From Bosea sp. 124 (GTDB taxonomy: Bacteria; Pseudomonadota; Alphaproteobacteria; Rhizobiales; Beijerinckiaceae): a stretch of 64,000 nt of DNA. The notes beneath the pieces were generated by a model. The model was not told the origin of the DNA. It saw only the letters and a program-made list of their open reading frames with translations, and did no database searches. Within the stretch, counting starts at the first letter, position 1. Every line of letters starts with the position of its first letter. Location of the stretch: positions 1,745,001 to 1,809,000 of the forward strand of contig NZ_PZZM01000001.1 of assembly GCF_003046175.1 (NCBI RefSeq), written 5' to 3'. Position numbers and translations under genes: made by a program. This document shows, piece by piece, positions 28,231-37,549 of the stretch.

Positions 28231-29493
28231 TCAGGCCTTTCGCCGCAGCTTGGCGACGAGCGGCTCGAACAGGCTGCGCTTGCTGCGCTTGGCTTCGCCA
28301 CGGCCGGTCAACGCGCTGGCGATCTGGACGAAGGCCTCGGCGATCTTGCCGCCGGGCTGGACCTCCGCGATCATCTGGCCGTTGTTCGCCGCCGTTCCGA
28401 AGAGCTGCGCGTCGAAAGGGATCGAGGTCAGAACCTCGACGCCGAGCGCCTTGGCGAATTCGGCCGCGTCGATCTCGGGACGCTTGGGCATGCCGACCTG
28501 GTTCAGCACCAGCCTCGCGCCGGAATCATTGGGCCGGTTCGCACGGGCGAGGTCGACCAGGTTCTTGGCGTTCCTGAGCGAGGCGAGTTCCGGGCCTGCG
28601 ACGACGATGATCTCGTCGGCGCTGATCAGGGCGCGCCGGACCCAGCCGCTCCAGACATGCGGAACGTCGAGGACGACGCAAGGCACCGTCGCGCGCAGGA
28701 GATCGAAGAGCTGCTCGAAGGCATCCTCCGGCAGGTCGAGGGTGCGATCGAGCATGGCCGGGGCGGCCAGCAGGGCCAGGTTGTCGCTGCAGCGCGAGAG
28801 CAGCCGGTCCAGCATGTTGGCGTCGAGGCGCTCCGGCGCGAAGACAGCCTCGGCGATGCCCTGCGGCGGGTCCTGGTTGAAATCGAGGCCGGCCGTGCCA
28901 TAGGCGATGTCGAGATCGACGATCACAGTGGAGGCGTCGAGATTGCGGGCGATCGACCAGGCAACATTGTGCGCCACGGTCGAGGAACCGACGCCGCCCT
29001 TGGCACCCATCACCGCAATGATGCGGCCGAGATTGCGGGCACCGGGCGAGACATAGAGCTCCGAGAGCGTGCGCAGCACGTCGAGCGTGCCGAGCGGCGC
29101 GATCAGATATTCGCTGACGCCGCGACGGATCAGGTCGCGATAGAGCTGGACGTCGTTGACATGGCCGATGACCACGACCTTGGTGCCGGCGTCGCAGCTC
29201 TCCGAGAGCTGGTCGAGATATCCGATCAGCGCTGCCGGATCGGAAACGGTCTCCAGCACGATGATGTTGGGCGTCGGCGCGGCGCGGAAAGCCTCGACCG
29301 CGGCGGCGGGGCCACCCATCTGGATGCGCGCATGCGCCTTGTCCATGCGCCGGTCGGCAATGGCGGCCTGCATGGTCGCGGCGACGGCCGGCGTCTCGCA
29401 GAAGGCCTGCAAGGTGATGCGCGGAAGCGGCGCGACGACATCCTCGGCCGCCGCGTCGCCGGACCGCGTCTCGAAGTCCTGCCCGGCGCTCAT
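28231..29493 (-). CDS. cpaE: Tad pilus localisation ATPase CpaE/TadZ
   Basis: A 420-residue protein with a receiver-like N-terminal domain (about 28-150) and a ParA/MinD-type ATPase domain. The deviant Walker A reads KGGVGSST at about 165-172, the altered form usual for CpaE; Walker B is VIVDLDIAYG. It directs the pilus machine to the cell pole in Caulobacter and other species. Its ATG overlaps the cpaD stop by one base (TGATG at 29495-29491), suggesting translational coupling. Confidence 0.93.
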   Translation of the reverse strand: MSAGQDFETRSGDAAAEDVVAPLPRITLQAFCETPAVAATMQAAIADRRMDKAHARIQMGGPAAAVEAFRAAPTPNIIVLETVSDPAALIGYLDQLSESCDAGTKVVVIGHVNDVQLYRDLIRRGVSEYLIAPLGTLDVLRTLSELYVSPGARNLGRIIAVMGAKGGVGSSTVAHNVAWSIARNLDASTVIVDLDIAYGTAGLDFNQDPPQGIAEAVFAPERLDANMLDRLLSRCSDNLALLAAPAMLDRTLDLPEDAFEQLFDLLRATVPCVVLDVPHVWSGWVRRALISADEIIVVAGPELASLRNAKNLVDLARANRPNDSGARLVLNQVGMPKRPEIDAAEFAKALGVEVLTSIPFDAQLFGTAANNGQMIAEVQPGGKIAEAFVQIASALTGRGEAKRSKRSLFEPLVAKLRRKA

Positions 29494-30233
29494 CAGCGGC
29501 CTCCGACCGTCGAATTGATCTGCGGCGTTTCCTGCCGGTACTGGGTCGAAGGATCCTTGCCGTCGCGGATCTTGGCGATGGCGCCCATCCGCTTGGCGAT
29601 GTCCGGACGGCCTTCGCTGCGGGAGCGGACGAGATCGATCGGATCGGCCACCTGGGCGGCGAGCGTCGCCTGGCTGGAACAGCCGAAGTTCCAGTAGGGC
29701 TCGTTCGTCATGTCTTCCTTCATGCTGGAGACGCCGGTGTCCGACGGCCACTGCCCGCAATCATGCGGCAGGCCGGCCTGCAGCGAGGCGAAGGTCAGGC
29801 GGATCGGCGAGGCCAGATTCGCATCGACGACCGGGTATGTCCGGACCGACAGCGCCTGACCGGAGACGCCGCCGCGGGCCAGCGCCGAGCGGATGCCGTT
29901 GAGCGTGTCGTGCGCCGCCATCTCGCGCCTCGACCCGGTCGGCACCTGGGCGACAAGGCCGCCCTTGCCCGAGCGGCTGTATTCCCTGGCGAAATCCGCG
30001 ACATCCTCGGCCTGGCGGGGATCGAGCCCGCCGCCCGACCGCCCGACGAAGACATCGAGCGAGCGCGGCGCGTCGCGCAGCACGATGGGGTGGCGTTCGC
30101 GGACGTCGACGGGCGCCAGCGAGCTGGCGAGATCGGCCCTGTGCGTACAGGCGCCGAGCGTCGTCGCCGCGGCGAGGACGATGCCGAGACCGGCGGGCCG
30201 GAACCTGATCTTCTGCTGTGATCGAGCCATCAT
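29493..30233 (-). CDS. cpaD: Pilus assembly lipoprotein CpaD
   Basis: A 246-residue outer-membrane lipoprotein. The signal sequence ends in a lipobox (TTLGAC). The CpaD core follows, with the conserved LPHDCGQWPSD and NFGCSSQATLAAQVADP motifs. It works with the secretin CpaC. It lies 34 bases after cpaC, inside the operon. Confidence 0.92.
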   Translation of the reverse strand: MMARSQQKIRFRPAGLGIVLAAATTLGACTHRADLASSLAPVDVRERHPIVLRDAPRSLDVFVGRSGGGLDPRQAEDVADFAREYSRSGKGGLVAQVPTGSRREMAAHDTLNGIRSALARGGVSGQALSVRTYPVVDANLASPIRLTFASLQAGLPHDCGQWPSDTGVSSMKEDMTNEPYWNFGCSSQATLAAQVADPIDLVRSRSEGRPDIAKRMGAIAKIRDGKDPSTQYRQETPQINSTVGGR

Positions 30234-30267
30234 GGTCTCGCCATCCCTTGCGCGTGCAGCCTTGGCA

Positions 30268-31710
30268 TCAGTCGGCGATGAAGCCGACGCGGCCCTTGTA
30301 GGCTTGCGGCAGCGGTCCGCCGCTGGTTCCGTAGATCTTGTTCAGGCGACCGAGCAGGATAGCCTGCGCGTCATGGGCATCGACGAAGCCGTCATCGGGC
30401 CGCTGGACCTGGTTGGGCTCCATCGGCTTGGCGATGTAGGGGGTCGCGGTGATCATCAGCTCGGTTTCCTCACGCTGGTAGTCGCGCGAGCGGAAGAGCA
30501 CGCCGATGATCGGCAGGTTCATCAGGCCGGGAAAGCCGTTGAGCGAGGATTTGGAGACGCGCTGGATCAGGCCCGCCGTCGCCAGCGTGCCGCCCGACGG
30601 CAGCTCGACCGTGGTGTCCGACTTGCGGACGCGGAAGGCCGGCGCGTTGACGACCTGCTGGCTGCTGTTGCGCGTATCGCTGAGGCGAAGCTGGTTCTCG
30701 AAGTCGAGTTCCGTCACCTCGGTGGCGATGCGCATGCTGATCTTGTTGTCGGAGAGCACGATCGGCGTGAAGTTGAGCGCGACGCCGATCGGACGATACT
30801 GGATGCCGAGCGTGCAGAGGCCGGTGCCATCGCAGGAATAGCCGCTCGGAACCGGGACTTCGCCGCCGGCCGTGAATTTCGCGCTTTCGCCCGAGATCGC
30901 GGTGACCGTCGGTTCGGCGAGGACGCGCGAGAGGCCGGCACGCTCCAGGGCGCGCAGGGTGAAGTTGGTCGAGTTGCCGATGCCGGCCGTGATCGCGGTC
31001 GCGGCCAGCGCCTGCGGCTGCAGCGGCAGCGGGTTGTCGATCGTCGGCAGGACCGAGAAATTGCCGAGCTTCCACTCGCCGGTCGAGTTGATGCCGAGCT
31101 GCTTGATCGCCTTGCGCGAGACCTCCGAGACCACGACCTTGACCATGACCTGGTCGCGGCCGCGGATCGTCAACGAATTGATGACGGCGCCCTTGCTGGA
31201 GGTGAACAGCCCGGCGGAGACACCGACGAAGGCGTTGGCGATGTCCACCGCCTGGGTCGCCTCGGAGGCGTTGGCGACGTTGCCGACGAGAAGAATCGAA
31301 TTGCCGGCCGGCTTGATCTCGATCTGCGCCCTGGGCAGGGCGGTGCGCAGCGTCTGGCGCAGGACGTTGAGATCCCGTCCGACCTCGATCTCCAGCGCCG
31401 TGATCTGGCGACCCTCGGCGTCGATGACGAACATCGAGGTCGAGCCGTCGGCGATGCCGATGATGAAGAGCTTGCGCGCCGAGCGGACGACCGCGTTGGC
31501 GACCTTGGGATTGGCGACGAAGACTTCCTTCGCATCGCGCGGCAGCTCAATGATCAGCGAACGGCCGATCGACAGATCGAGCTTGCGGGCGATGGCATGC
31601 TCGCTCGTGCCGACGTTCAGGACCGGGGCCGGGGCGCTGGTCTGCGCGACGGCCTGCCCGGTCAGGAACAGGGCAAGGATGGCTGAGAGGACGATACGTT
31701 CCCGGCTCAC
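30268..31710 (-). CDS. cpaC: Tad pilus secretin CpaC/RcpA
   Basis: A 480-residue outer-membrane channel. A signal peptide covers residues 1-22. The N-terminal pilus-assembly domain (about 35-110, with IGRSLIIELPRDAKEVFVANP) is followed by BON/STN-type repeats and the secretin beta-domain (about 230-440), where LSRVLAEPTVTAISGESAKFTAGGEVPVP is the family hallmark. It forms the outer-membrane pore for the Flp pilus. It overlaps cpaB by four bases (ATGA). Confidence 0.95.
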   Translation of the reverse strand: MSRERIVLSAILALFLTGQAVAQTSAPAPVLNVGTSEHAIARKLDLSIGRSLIIELPRDAKEVFVANPKVANAVVRSARKLFIIGIADGSTSMFVIDAEGRQITALEIEVGRDLNVLRQTLRTALPRAQIEIKPAGNSILLVGNVANASEATQAVDIANAFVGVSAGLFTSSKGAVINSLTIRGRDQVMVKVVVSEVSRKAIKQLGINSTGEWKLGNFSVLPTIDNPLPLQPQALAATAITAGIGNSTNFTLRALERAGLSRVLAEPTVTAISGESAKFTAGGEVPVPSGYSCDGTGLCTLGIQYRPIGVALNFTPIVLSDNKISMRIATEVTELDFENQLRLSDTRNSSQQVVNAPAFRVRKSDTTVELPSGGTLATAGLIQRVSKSSLNGFPGLMNLPIIGVLFRSRDYQREETELMITATPYIAKPMEPNQVQRPDDGFVDAHDAQAILLGRLNKIYGTSGGPLPQAYKGRVGFIAD

Positions 31711-32486
31711 TGGTTCGCACTCCGCATGGTGACGCCGTATTTGACGATCGTCATGGCGCCTTCGGCCGTGGGGCCCGAGGCGATCTGGCCTGCGTCCTTG
31801 AGACTGCGCAGGGCCAGCGACAGGGTTCCCATCTTCTGGCCGCGGAACAGCGTCTCGGCCTGGCCGGGCTCGACCTCTAGGGTCGCCGTCTCGCCGACCA
31901 CGACCTTCTCGCCGTTGCGCTCCTGAACATTCTGACCGATGGCGAGGACCCGCAGATTGCGCAGGATCGTCTCGCTGAGGAAGGCTTCGCCCTCCCCTTC
32001 GACCGAAGGGCCCTTCATAGTCACGATCACGTCGACGCGGTCATTGGGCAGGATGAAGCCGCCGGCCGTGTTGGCGCCGCGGCTGTCGGTCGAGATCGCG
32101 ACGGCGCGCATGCCCGATGGCAGCACTGCCGATAGGAAGCCCGTGCCATCGGTCTTGATCAGCTTTTCGCGCCGGACGGGCTCGGAGGCGAGGATGCCGT
32201 AACGGGCGACCTGGCCCGCGAGCTCCTGCTCGGCCTGCGGCGCCTCGTCCTTGCGCACCACGCCGGAGGGAACGCTCGCGAGCGGCCAGTCGAGCCAGCG
32301 CAGGTCATTGGCCGAGACGACGTTGCCGACCGGGATGTCGGCGGCAGCGACGAGCACCGGCACCGTCGGTGCCGCCTCGATCCGGGCAGCCGGCGCCGGG
32401 GCCTGCGACGGCTTCCTGATCAGCATGGCGGCGCCGATGCCGGCAACCAGCGCGACCAGTAGGATGATGATGCGGGCGGGACTCAT
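31707..32486 (-). CDS. cpaB: Pilus assembly protein CpaB/RcpC
   Basis: A 259-residue periplasmic protein with an N-terminal hydrophobic anchor or signal (residues 1-25). An SAF-like domain (VLVAAADIPVGNVVSANDLRW) spans about 45-120, and the Rcp C-terminal domain spans about 130-230. It is thought to act in the secretin complex or peptidoglycan passage. It is the first gene of the cpaBCDEF-tadBC run, and 155 bases separate it from cpaA. Confidence 0.92.
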   Translation of the reverse strand: MSPARIIILLVALVAGIGAAMLIRKPSQAPAPAARIEAAPTVPVLVAAADIPVGNVVSANDLRWLDWPLASVPSGVVRKDEAPQAEQELAGQVARYGILASEPVRREKLIKTDGTGFLSAVLPSGMRAVAISTDSRGANTAGGFILPNDRVDVIVTMKGPSVEGEGEAFLSETILRNLRVLAIGQNVQERNGEKVVVGETATLEVEPGQAETLFRGQKMGTLSLALRSLKDAGQIASGPTAEGAMTIVKYGVTMRSANQ

Positions 32487-32641
32487 TGCGACTGACCCTC
32501 AGCCAAACCCAGTTGGCTCTCGTCGAGGATCGTGCGGCTGGAATCGTCAACTTATGGTTAATCGGACGTATCTTTTTTTCGCATTGGCAGCGTCTCGCGG
32601 CGGCGATGCGGCCGATGGCGCCTGTGCCCGCAGCTTTCCGA

Positions 32642-33154
32642 TCACAGCCCCATGGCGGCGCGCCAGAGGGCGGTATCGGGCAGCACGAGAAGCGCGGCGA
32701 AGGCGAGCGCGATGCCATAAGGCACGCCTTCCTTCGGCGAATGCAGCCGGCGCGCCCAGGACCAGCCGCTCGCGACGCCTGGCAGCGGGCCCGAGCGGAG
32801 CTTGAGCAGAACGAGGGTCAGCACGCCACCGCCCAGGGCAGCCCAGATGAGATAGGGCATCAACTGGTCGAAGCCGAACCAGAGCGCCGTGACGGCGGCG
32901 AGCTTGGCATCGCCGCCACCGATCCAGCCGGCCGCGAACATGCCGAAGCAGACGGCGAGCACGACCCCGCCTGCAACGAGATGCCAGCCGAGCTGCACCC
33001 AACCGAGCCCGAGCGTGGCGGCGCAGATGGCGAAGGTCGCCATCAAGACGAGGCAGAGCCGGTTCGAGATCGTCATCGAGACGAGGTCGCTGGCCGCGGC
33101 ATAAGCCATGGCGGCCGGGAAGACGAAAAGCAGGGCGATGAGCGGGAGCGACAT
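32642..33154 (-). CDS. cpaA: Prepilin peptidase CpaA/TadV (A24 family)
   Basis: A 170-residue multi-helix membrane aspartyl peptidase. The two catalytic aspartates are in SDLVSMTISN (about residue 22) and in the GGGDAK motif (about 82). It cleaves and may methylate Flp-type and TadE-type prepilins at the cytoplasmic face of the membrane. The ATG at 33154 (MSLPLIALL) places the first helix at the N-terminus. It lies between flp and cpaB on the same strand. Confidence 0.92.
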   Translation of the reverse strand: MSLPLIALLFVFPAAMAYAAASDLVSMTISNRLCLVLMATFAICAATLGLGWVQLGWHLVAGGVVLAVCFGMFAAGWIGGGDAKLAAVTALWFGFDQLMPYLIWAALGGGVLTLVLLKLRSGPLPGVASGWSWARRLHSPKEGVPYGIALAFAALLVLPDTALWRAAMGL

Positions 33155-33261
33155 GGCATGCCTTCGGGCGCGGCGGCGTGTCCGGCGATCCTGACGCAAA
33201 GCGCCTCACCAAAACCTTACCGCGAATGGGAACACTCCGGAGAACGGGGAGCTTCACGCAA

Positions 33262-33292
33262 GAAAAAACGCCCCGGACCAGCCGGGGCGTTT
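33262..33292 (-). terminator. Intrinsic terminator after flp
   Basis: Read on the minus strand, a nine-base GC-rich stem (ACGCCCCGG / CCGGGGCGT) with a five-base loop is followed by a run of six T's. It lies between flp (ends 33334) and cpaA (starts 33154). It would end most flp transcripts and so keep pilin mRNA far above machinery mRNA. Confidence 0.85.
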
Positions 33293-33333
33293 CGTCGTAC
33301 AGAGCCGCGAGGCGCGCAGGCGCCTTCCCGGTC

Positions 33334-33498
33334 TTACTGGAGCTTGGTGTTGATGAATTCGAACTTGGCGGAGAGGCTCGAGCCGAGGTTCGTCCACGCC
33401 ACGATACAAGCGACGGCGACCAGGGCGGCGATCAGGCCGTATTCGATGGCGGTCGCGCCAGACTCATCCTTGACGAAGCGAGCGAAAACGTTGGTCAT
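33334..33498 (-). CDS. flp: Flp-type major pilin
   Basis: A 54-residue prepilin. The leader MTNVFARFVKDESG is cut before ATAIEY, giving the glutamate at +5, followed by a hydrophobic helix (GLIAALVAVACIVAW). This is the class IVb Flp signature. CpaA should process it, and CpaF/TadBC assemble it. The ATG at 33498 is preferred over an upstream one at 33519, because MTNVFARF is the usual N-terminus. A strong terminator follows the gene. Confidence 0.95.
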   Translation of the reverse strand: MTNVFARFVKDESGATAIEYGLIAALVAVACIVAWTNLGSSLSAKFEFINTKLQ

Positions 33499-33912
33499 GT
33501 TGAACTCCTTTTGCACCACGGTTTGACGGCTGCCTTCGCTCTGAAGCGGCTTCGGTCAGCGACAAATGGACATTACCGCGCTCCCCTTGCTGATCAGTTA
33601 AGCCGATAGAAGAATTGGCTCGATCTCGCAGACATCGTTTCGATGGTTAACGTTGAATTTACATGGCCACATAAAGAAAATAACGCCTCACCACCAATTT
33701 AATACAAGTCAATTCTAATATTGATCTCGTACAAATCGACGGTCGACCTATGATTTGATGAGCGCGCGACGCCCTACCAGCGTCCTGCAATCGATATCTG
33801 TCTCTGCGTCATCCGCCCCGAGCGGCAATCAAATCCATCGCAGCGGTCGAATTAGGATTTGGTTCATCATTTTGCGCTTTCCTGCCCTTGTCGGAAATCT
33901 TGAGGCATCGCC
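33499..33912. promoter_or_regulatory. AT-rich divergent control region of the pilus locus
   Basis: About 410 bases without a gene, separating flp (minus) from the secretin-N protein (plus). Positions about 33600-33760 are markedly AT-rich for this GC-rich window, with motifs such as GTTAACG and repeated AATT blocks. A small CATCG/CGATG hairpin lies at 33633-33645. Promoters in both directions are expected here; I could not pick exact -35/-10 boxes with confidence. Confidence 0.5.
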
Positions 33913-34437
33913 ATGTCCACTCTCTCGGCCGCAGCACGGCTTCGCCGACCCGGCTCGCGCTGGACGGAACGAGCGCTTGCCGCAACGGCATGTGGAGCGA
34001 TCCTGGTCGCGGGACTGATGCCCGCAAGCGCCGCGCCCCAGACGTCCAAGATCGAAAGCGTCATCGTCATGGTCGATCATGCGAAGGTCGTCAGGCTGCC
34101 CGAGAAGGCCCAGACCGTGATCATCGGAAACCCCGCCATCGCGGATGTGGCCGTCCAGAAGAACGGCGTCATGGTCGTCACCGGCAAAAGCTTCGGCGTC
34201 ACCAACCTGATCGCGCTCGATGCCGGCGGCGCGCTGCTGGCGGAATCGCTCGTGCGCGTGGGCGCGGATTCCGATTCGCTCCTGACCGTGCAGCGCGGGC
34301 TCGAGCGCGAGAGCTATTCCTGCACGCCGGTCTGCCAGCCCGCGGCCCAGCTCGGCGACGCGCAGAAGTATTTCGGTGAAGTGGGCGCGCAGGCCAATAC
34401 CCGCAGCGCCTCGGCGCTCGGCGCCACCAAGCGCTGA
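33913..34437 (+). CDS. Stand-alone pilus-assembly N-terminal (secretin N0-like) domain protein
   Basis: A 174-residue exported protein. A signal peptide runs to about residue 41 (ending ASAAP). Residues about 48-115 match the pilus-assembly N-terminal domain found at the front of CpaC: VVRLPEKAQTVIIGNPAIAD here corresponds to LIIELPRDAKEVFVANPKVA in cpaC. There is no secretin pore domain. A Cys pair (SCTPVCQP) occurs near residue 138. It likely docks on the Tad secretin or periplasmic ring. It begins the plus-strand arm of the pilus locus. Confidence 0.8.
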   Translation: MSTLSAAARLRRPGSRWTERALAATACGAILVAGLMPASAAPQTSKIESVIVMVDHAKVVRLPEKAQTVIIGNPAIADVAVQKNGVMVVTGKSFGVTNLIALDAGGALLAESLVRVGADSDSLLTVQRGLERESYSCTPVCQPAAQLGDAQKYFGEVGAQANTRSASALGATKR

Positions 34438-34768
34438 GGCTCCGGCCACGCCTTCTGACCCACCTCTTCATCAAGAGCATCGCCCGGCCTCCGGACCGCC
34501 CCGGGAGGCAGAGCCCACGAGGCTCGTTTTGCGGTGTGGCACCGCCGGATTTAGACTTGAACCGCGAGTTTCGCGGCACCAGGCGCCGGATCGGACAGGG
34601 TGAACGATCCGCTAACGCCCGTTCGGCGGGGCCGGGACGGTCCATAACGGATCGGAAATTCTTTCAAGCTATGACTCGGATCGTCATCGGGCCGACGCCG
34701 CACCGGCGACAACCGGCTCGACTGCCGGCGGCGCAAATCTGCGAAGCGACAACCGGACGCCAGAGGTC
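34438..34768. other. Gene-free gap before tadE
   Basis: About 330 bases with no convincing gene on either strand. A perfect six-base hairpin (GCGGTG/CACCGC) lies at 34531-34545 without a T-run. The region may hold the tadE promoter. Confidence 0.4.
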
Positions 34769-35392
34769 ATGACACCTTCTCCGATCGAGACCGAAGCCAG
34801 GACGGCCACGGACGCGACGCCTCTGCGTCACAAGCGGTCGCGGCTGCTCACCCGTTTTCGGCGCTCGCAGGACGGTGCCACGGCGGTCGAGTTCGCCTTC
34901 ATCGCATTTCCGTTTCTCATCCTGCTGGCCGCCATCATCGAGACGGCCCTGATGTTCTGGACGAGCCAGGTTCTCGAAGAGGCCGTTTCACAGGCCTCGC
35001 GCCGGCTGCTCACCGGCGAAGCGGCGACCCGCTATACGGGCAATGCCGCCGCCAACACCATCGCCTTCCGCAACGACGTCTGCGCCGCGGCACCCGGGCT
35101 GGTCGACTGCTCCAAACTGGTCGTCGACGTCCGGACCTATTCCTCTTTTGCCAACGCCAAGACCGGCGTCGACGGCAGCAACCCGATCAGCGCCGGCGGG
35201 CTGAACACGACGGGCTTCGGGTACAACCAGCAGCCCCAGCCCCAGCAGATCGTCGTGGTGCGCGCCGTGCTCGAGTATTCGCTCTACTTCACGCAGTGGA
35301 GCGCGAGCCTCGCGAATATCGGCTCCGGCCGGCGCGGTATCGTCGCCTCGACGACCTTCCGGTCCGAGCCTTTCAACGCGCCTGCGACATGA
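34769..35392 (+). CDS. tadE: TadE-like minor pilin / pseudopilin
   Basis: A 207-residue protein with a basic leader, then a class IVb-like processing site (QDG before ATAVEF) and a hydrophobic helix (residues about 42-65). The C-terminal part has two Cys residues (VCAAAPGLVDC), possibly a disulfide. Such TadE/TadF pseudopilins are cut by the Tad prepilin peptidase and are needed for pilus biogenesis. It overlaps or abuts the next pilin-like gene. Confidence 0.88.
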   Translation: MTPSPIETEARTATDATPLRHKRSRLLTRFRRSQDGATAVEFAFIAFPFLILLAAIIETALMFWTSQVLEEAVSQASRRLLTGEAATRYTGNAAANTIAFRNDVCAAAPGLVDCSKLVVDVRTYSSFANAKTGVDGSNPISAGGLNTTGFGYNQQPQPQQIVVVRAVLEYSLYFTQWSASLANIGSGRRGIVASTTFRSEPFNAPAT

Positions 35393-35400
35393 GGTTTCCG

Positions 35401-36024
35401 ATGACGCGCGCATTCTCGCCAAGGCGCAACCGAGCCGCGTTGCGAGCCCTGATCCGGCGGCTGGGCCGCAACCGTCGCGGCGTTGCGGCCGTCGAATTCG
35501 CCATGATCCTGCCAGCGATGCTGGCGATCTATTTCGGGATCGTCGAAACCGGCCAAGCGATCATGATCGACCGCAAGGTCACGCAGCTGACACGCTCGCT
35601 GGTCGACCTGTCGTCGCAGGTCAGCACGATCCCGACCACCGAGGTGGGCAACATCTTCGATGCCGCCCAGACGGTGATGATGCCCTACACAAGCGTCGCG
35701 CCGAAGATGTCGATCCACCACATCGTGATCGACAGCGCCGGCGTCGCCAAGGTCTGCTGGAGCGAGCAGCGCAATTCGACCAAGCTCGCCCGTGGCACGA
35801 CCGTCGCCCTGCCGGCGGATCTGCGCATGCCCAACACCTCGATCATGATGGCGCAGGCGAGCTACGACTTCACGCCGGTCGTCGGCTGGATCATCAAGGG
35901 CGGGGCGATCACGATCGGCGGCTCGCCGATCTACATGCGCCCGCGCCTGGGCAAGGCCGGAGGCTCGGCCAGCATCGAGCAGGTCGAACGCTCCGGCGTG
36001 GCGATGTGCCCGGGCTTCGGCTGA
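35401..36024 (+). CDS. Second TadE/TadF-like minor pilin
   Basis: A 207-residue pseudopilin. A basic leader ends in RRG before VAAVEF, followed by a hydrophobic helix (MILPAMLAIYFGIVE). I use the ATG at 35401 because GAGG is six bases upstream; an ATG at 35389 would overlap the tadE stop as ATGA and is also possible. It probably forms a minor-pilin pair with TadE. The C-terminal domain has two Cys residues (KVCW and AMCPGFG). Confidence 0.85.
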   Translation: MTRAFSPRRNRAALRALIRRLGRNRRGVAAVEFAMILPAMLAIYFGIVETGQAIMIDRKVTQLTRSLVDLSSQVSTIPTTEVGNIFDAAQTVMMPYTSVAPKMSIHHIVIDSAGVAKVCWSEQRNSTKLARGTTVALPADLRMPNTSIMMAQASYDFTPVVGWIIKGGAITIGGSPIYMRPRLGKAGGSASIEQVERSGVAMCPGFG

Positions 36025-36049
36025 GAGAGCACCGGACGAAGCCTGCCGT

Positions 36050-37549
36050 TCAGATCGTCTGGTTGTAGGCGCCGACTTCCGGGTTGGTGCGCAGCAGGCC
36101 GTCGATCGCGGCGAACATCTCGCGCATGCGTGCCTCCGCAATCGGACTCTCGCAGACGACGACGAGCTCCGGCTTGTTCGACGAGGCCCTGACCAGCGCC
36201 CAGCTCCCGTCCTGCGTCGTGACGCGCACGCCATTGACCGTCACCACGTCGCGGATCGGCTGGCCGGCGAAGCTTTCGCCCTTTGCCTGCATCGCCTGCA
36301 CGGCCTTCGTCACCCGGTCAGCGACGTCGTATTTGATCTCGTCGGCGCATTTGGCCGACATGGTCGGCGTGCCCCAAGTCTTCGGCACGGCAGCGTAGAG
36401 CTCGGCCATCGACTTCGCCGGATTGCGGTCGAGCATGTCGATGACCGCAATGGCAGTGACGAGGCCGTCGTCATAGCCGCGCCCGATCGGCGCGTTGAAG
36501 AAGAAATGGCCCGATTTCTCGAAGCCGGCGAGCGCGTTCAGCTCCTGGACGCGGCGCTTGATGTGGGAATGGCCGGTCTTCCAGTAGTCGGTCTTGATGC
36601 CGAGGCGCTGCAGTTCCGGATCGGTATGGAACAGGCCGGTCGACTTCACGTCGACGACGAACTGGGCGCCCGGATGGAGCGCGCCGAGATCGCGCGCCAG
36701 CATGACACCGATCTTGTCGGCGAAGATCTCCTCGCCATGGTTGTCGACGACACCGCAGCGGTCGCCGTCGCCATCGAAGCCAAGCGCGATATCGGCGCCA
36801 TGCTGCTTCACGGCGTCGGCCATGGCATGCAGCATCTTCATGTCTTCGGGATTGGGATTGTAGCGCGGGAAGGTGTGGTCCAGCTCGGCATCCATCGGGA
36901 CGACCTCGCAGCCCAGCGCCTCGAGAATCTTCGGCGCGAAAGCGCCGGCCGTGCCGTTGCCGCAGGCGGCGATGACCTTGAGCTTGCGCCTGATCTTCGG
37001 GCGGCTGGTCAGGTCCTTGAAATAGAGCGCCGGGAAATCCGGGACGAAGACATAGGAGCCACCGCCGACGAGGTCGAAATCAGCCGCCAGGACGATGTCC
37101 TTGAGCGCGCTCATCTCGTCGGGGCCGAAGGTGACGGGGCGTTGCGCACCCATCTTCACGCCGGTCCAGCCATTATCGTTATGCGAGGCGGTGACCATGG
37201 CGACGCAGGGCACGTCGAGCGCGAACTGGGCGAAATAGGCCATCGGCGACATGGCCAGCCCGATGTCATGGACCTTGCAGCCCGCCGCCATCAGCCCGGT
37301 GACAAGCGCCATCTTGATCGAGGAGGAATAGCCACGGAAATCATGGCCGGTGACGATCTCGGGCTTGATGCCCATGCGCCGGATCAGCGTGCCCAGCCCC
37401 ATGCCGACGGCCTGGACGCCCATCAGGTTGAGCTCCTGGCCGAAGAACCAGCGCGCATCGTATTCGCGGAAGCCGGTCGGCTTCACCATCGGCAACGATT
37501 CATAGGCGAAGGTATTGGGGAACAGCTCGGGCAGAGGCTTTGGAAACAT
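36050..37549 (-). CDS. Phosphomannomutase / phosphoglucomutase
   Basis: A 499-residue alpha-D-phosphohexomutase. The phosphoserine loop is TASHNDNGW, the Mg2+ loop is GFDGDGDRCG, and the phosphate-binding loop near the C-terminus is VRASSNKPELVV. It interconverts mannose-6-P and mannose-1-P or the glucose equivalents, feeding GDP-mannose and surface polysaccharide synthesis. The start at 37549 (MFPKPLPELFP) avoids a noise-like extension. Sequence alone does not settle the substrate choice. Confidence 0.93.
   Translation of the reverse strand: MFPKPLPELFPNTFAYESLPMVKPTGFREYDARWFFGQELNLMGVQAVGMGLGTLIRRMGIKPEIVTGHDFRGYSSSIKMALVTGLMAAGCKVHDIGLAMSPMAYFAQFALDVPCVAMVTASHNDNGWTGVKMGAQRPVTFGPDEMSALKDIVLAADFDLVGGGSYVFVPDFPALYFKDLTSRPKIRRKLKVIAACGNGTAGAFAPKILEALGCEVVPMDAELDHTFPRYNPNPEDMKMLHAMADAVKQHGADIALGFDGDGDRCGVVDNHGEEIFADKIGVMLARDLGALHPGAQFVVDVKSTGLFHTDPELQRLGIKTDYWKTGHSHIKRRVQELNALAGFEKSGHFFFNAPIGRGYDDGLVTAIAVIDMLDRNPAKSMAELYAAVPKTWGTPTMSAKCADEIKYDVADRVTKAVQAMQAKGESFAGQPIRDVVTVNGVRVTTQDGSWALVRASSNKPELVVVCESPIAEARMREMFAAIDGLLRTNPEVGAYNQTI

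Noticed and set aside
28231..29493. CpaE called degenerate because its Walker A ends GSST rather than GKTT
   Set aside because: This altered form is normal for the CpaE/TadZ family, so it is not a sign of decay.
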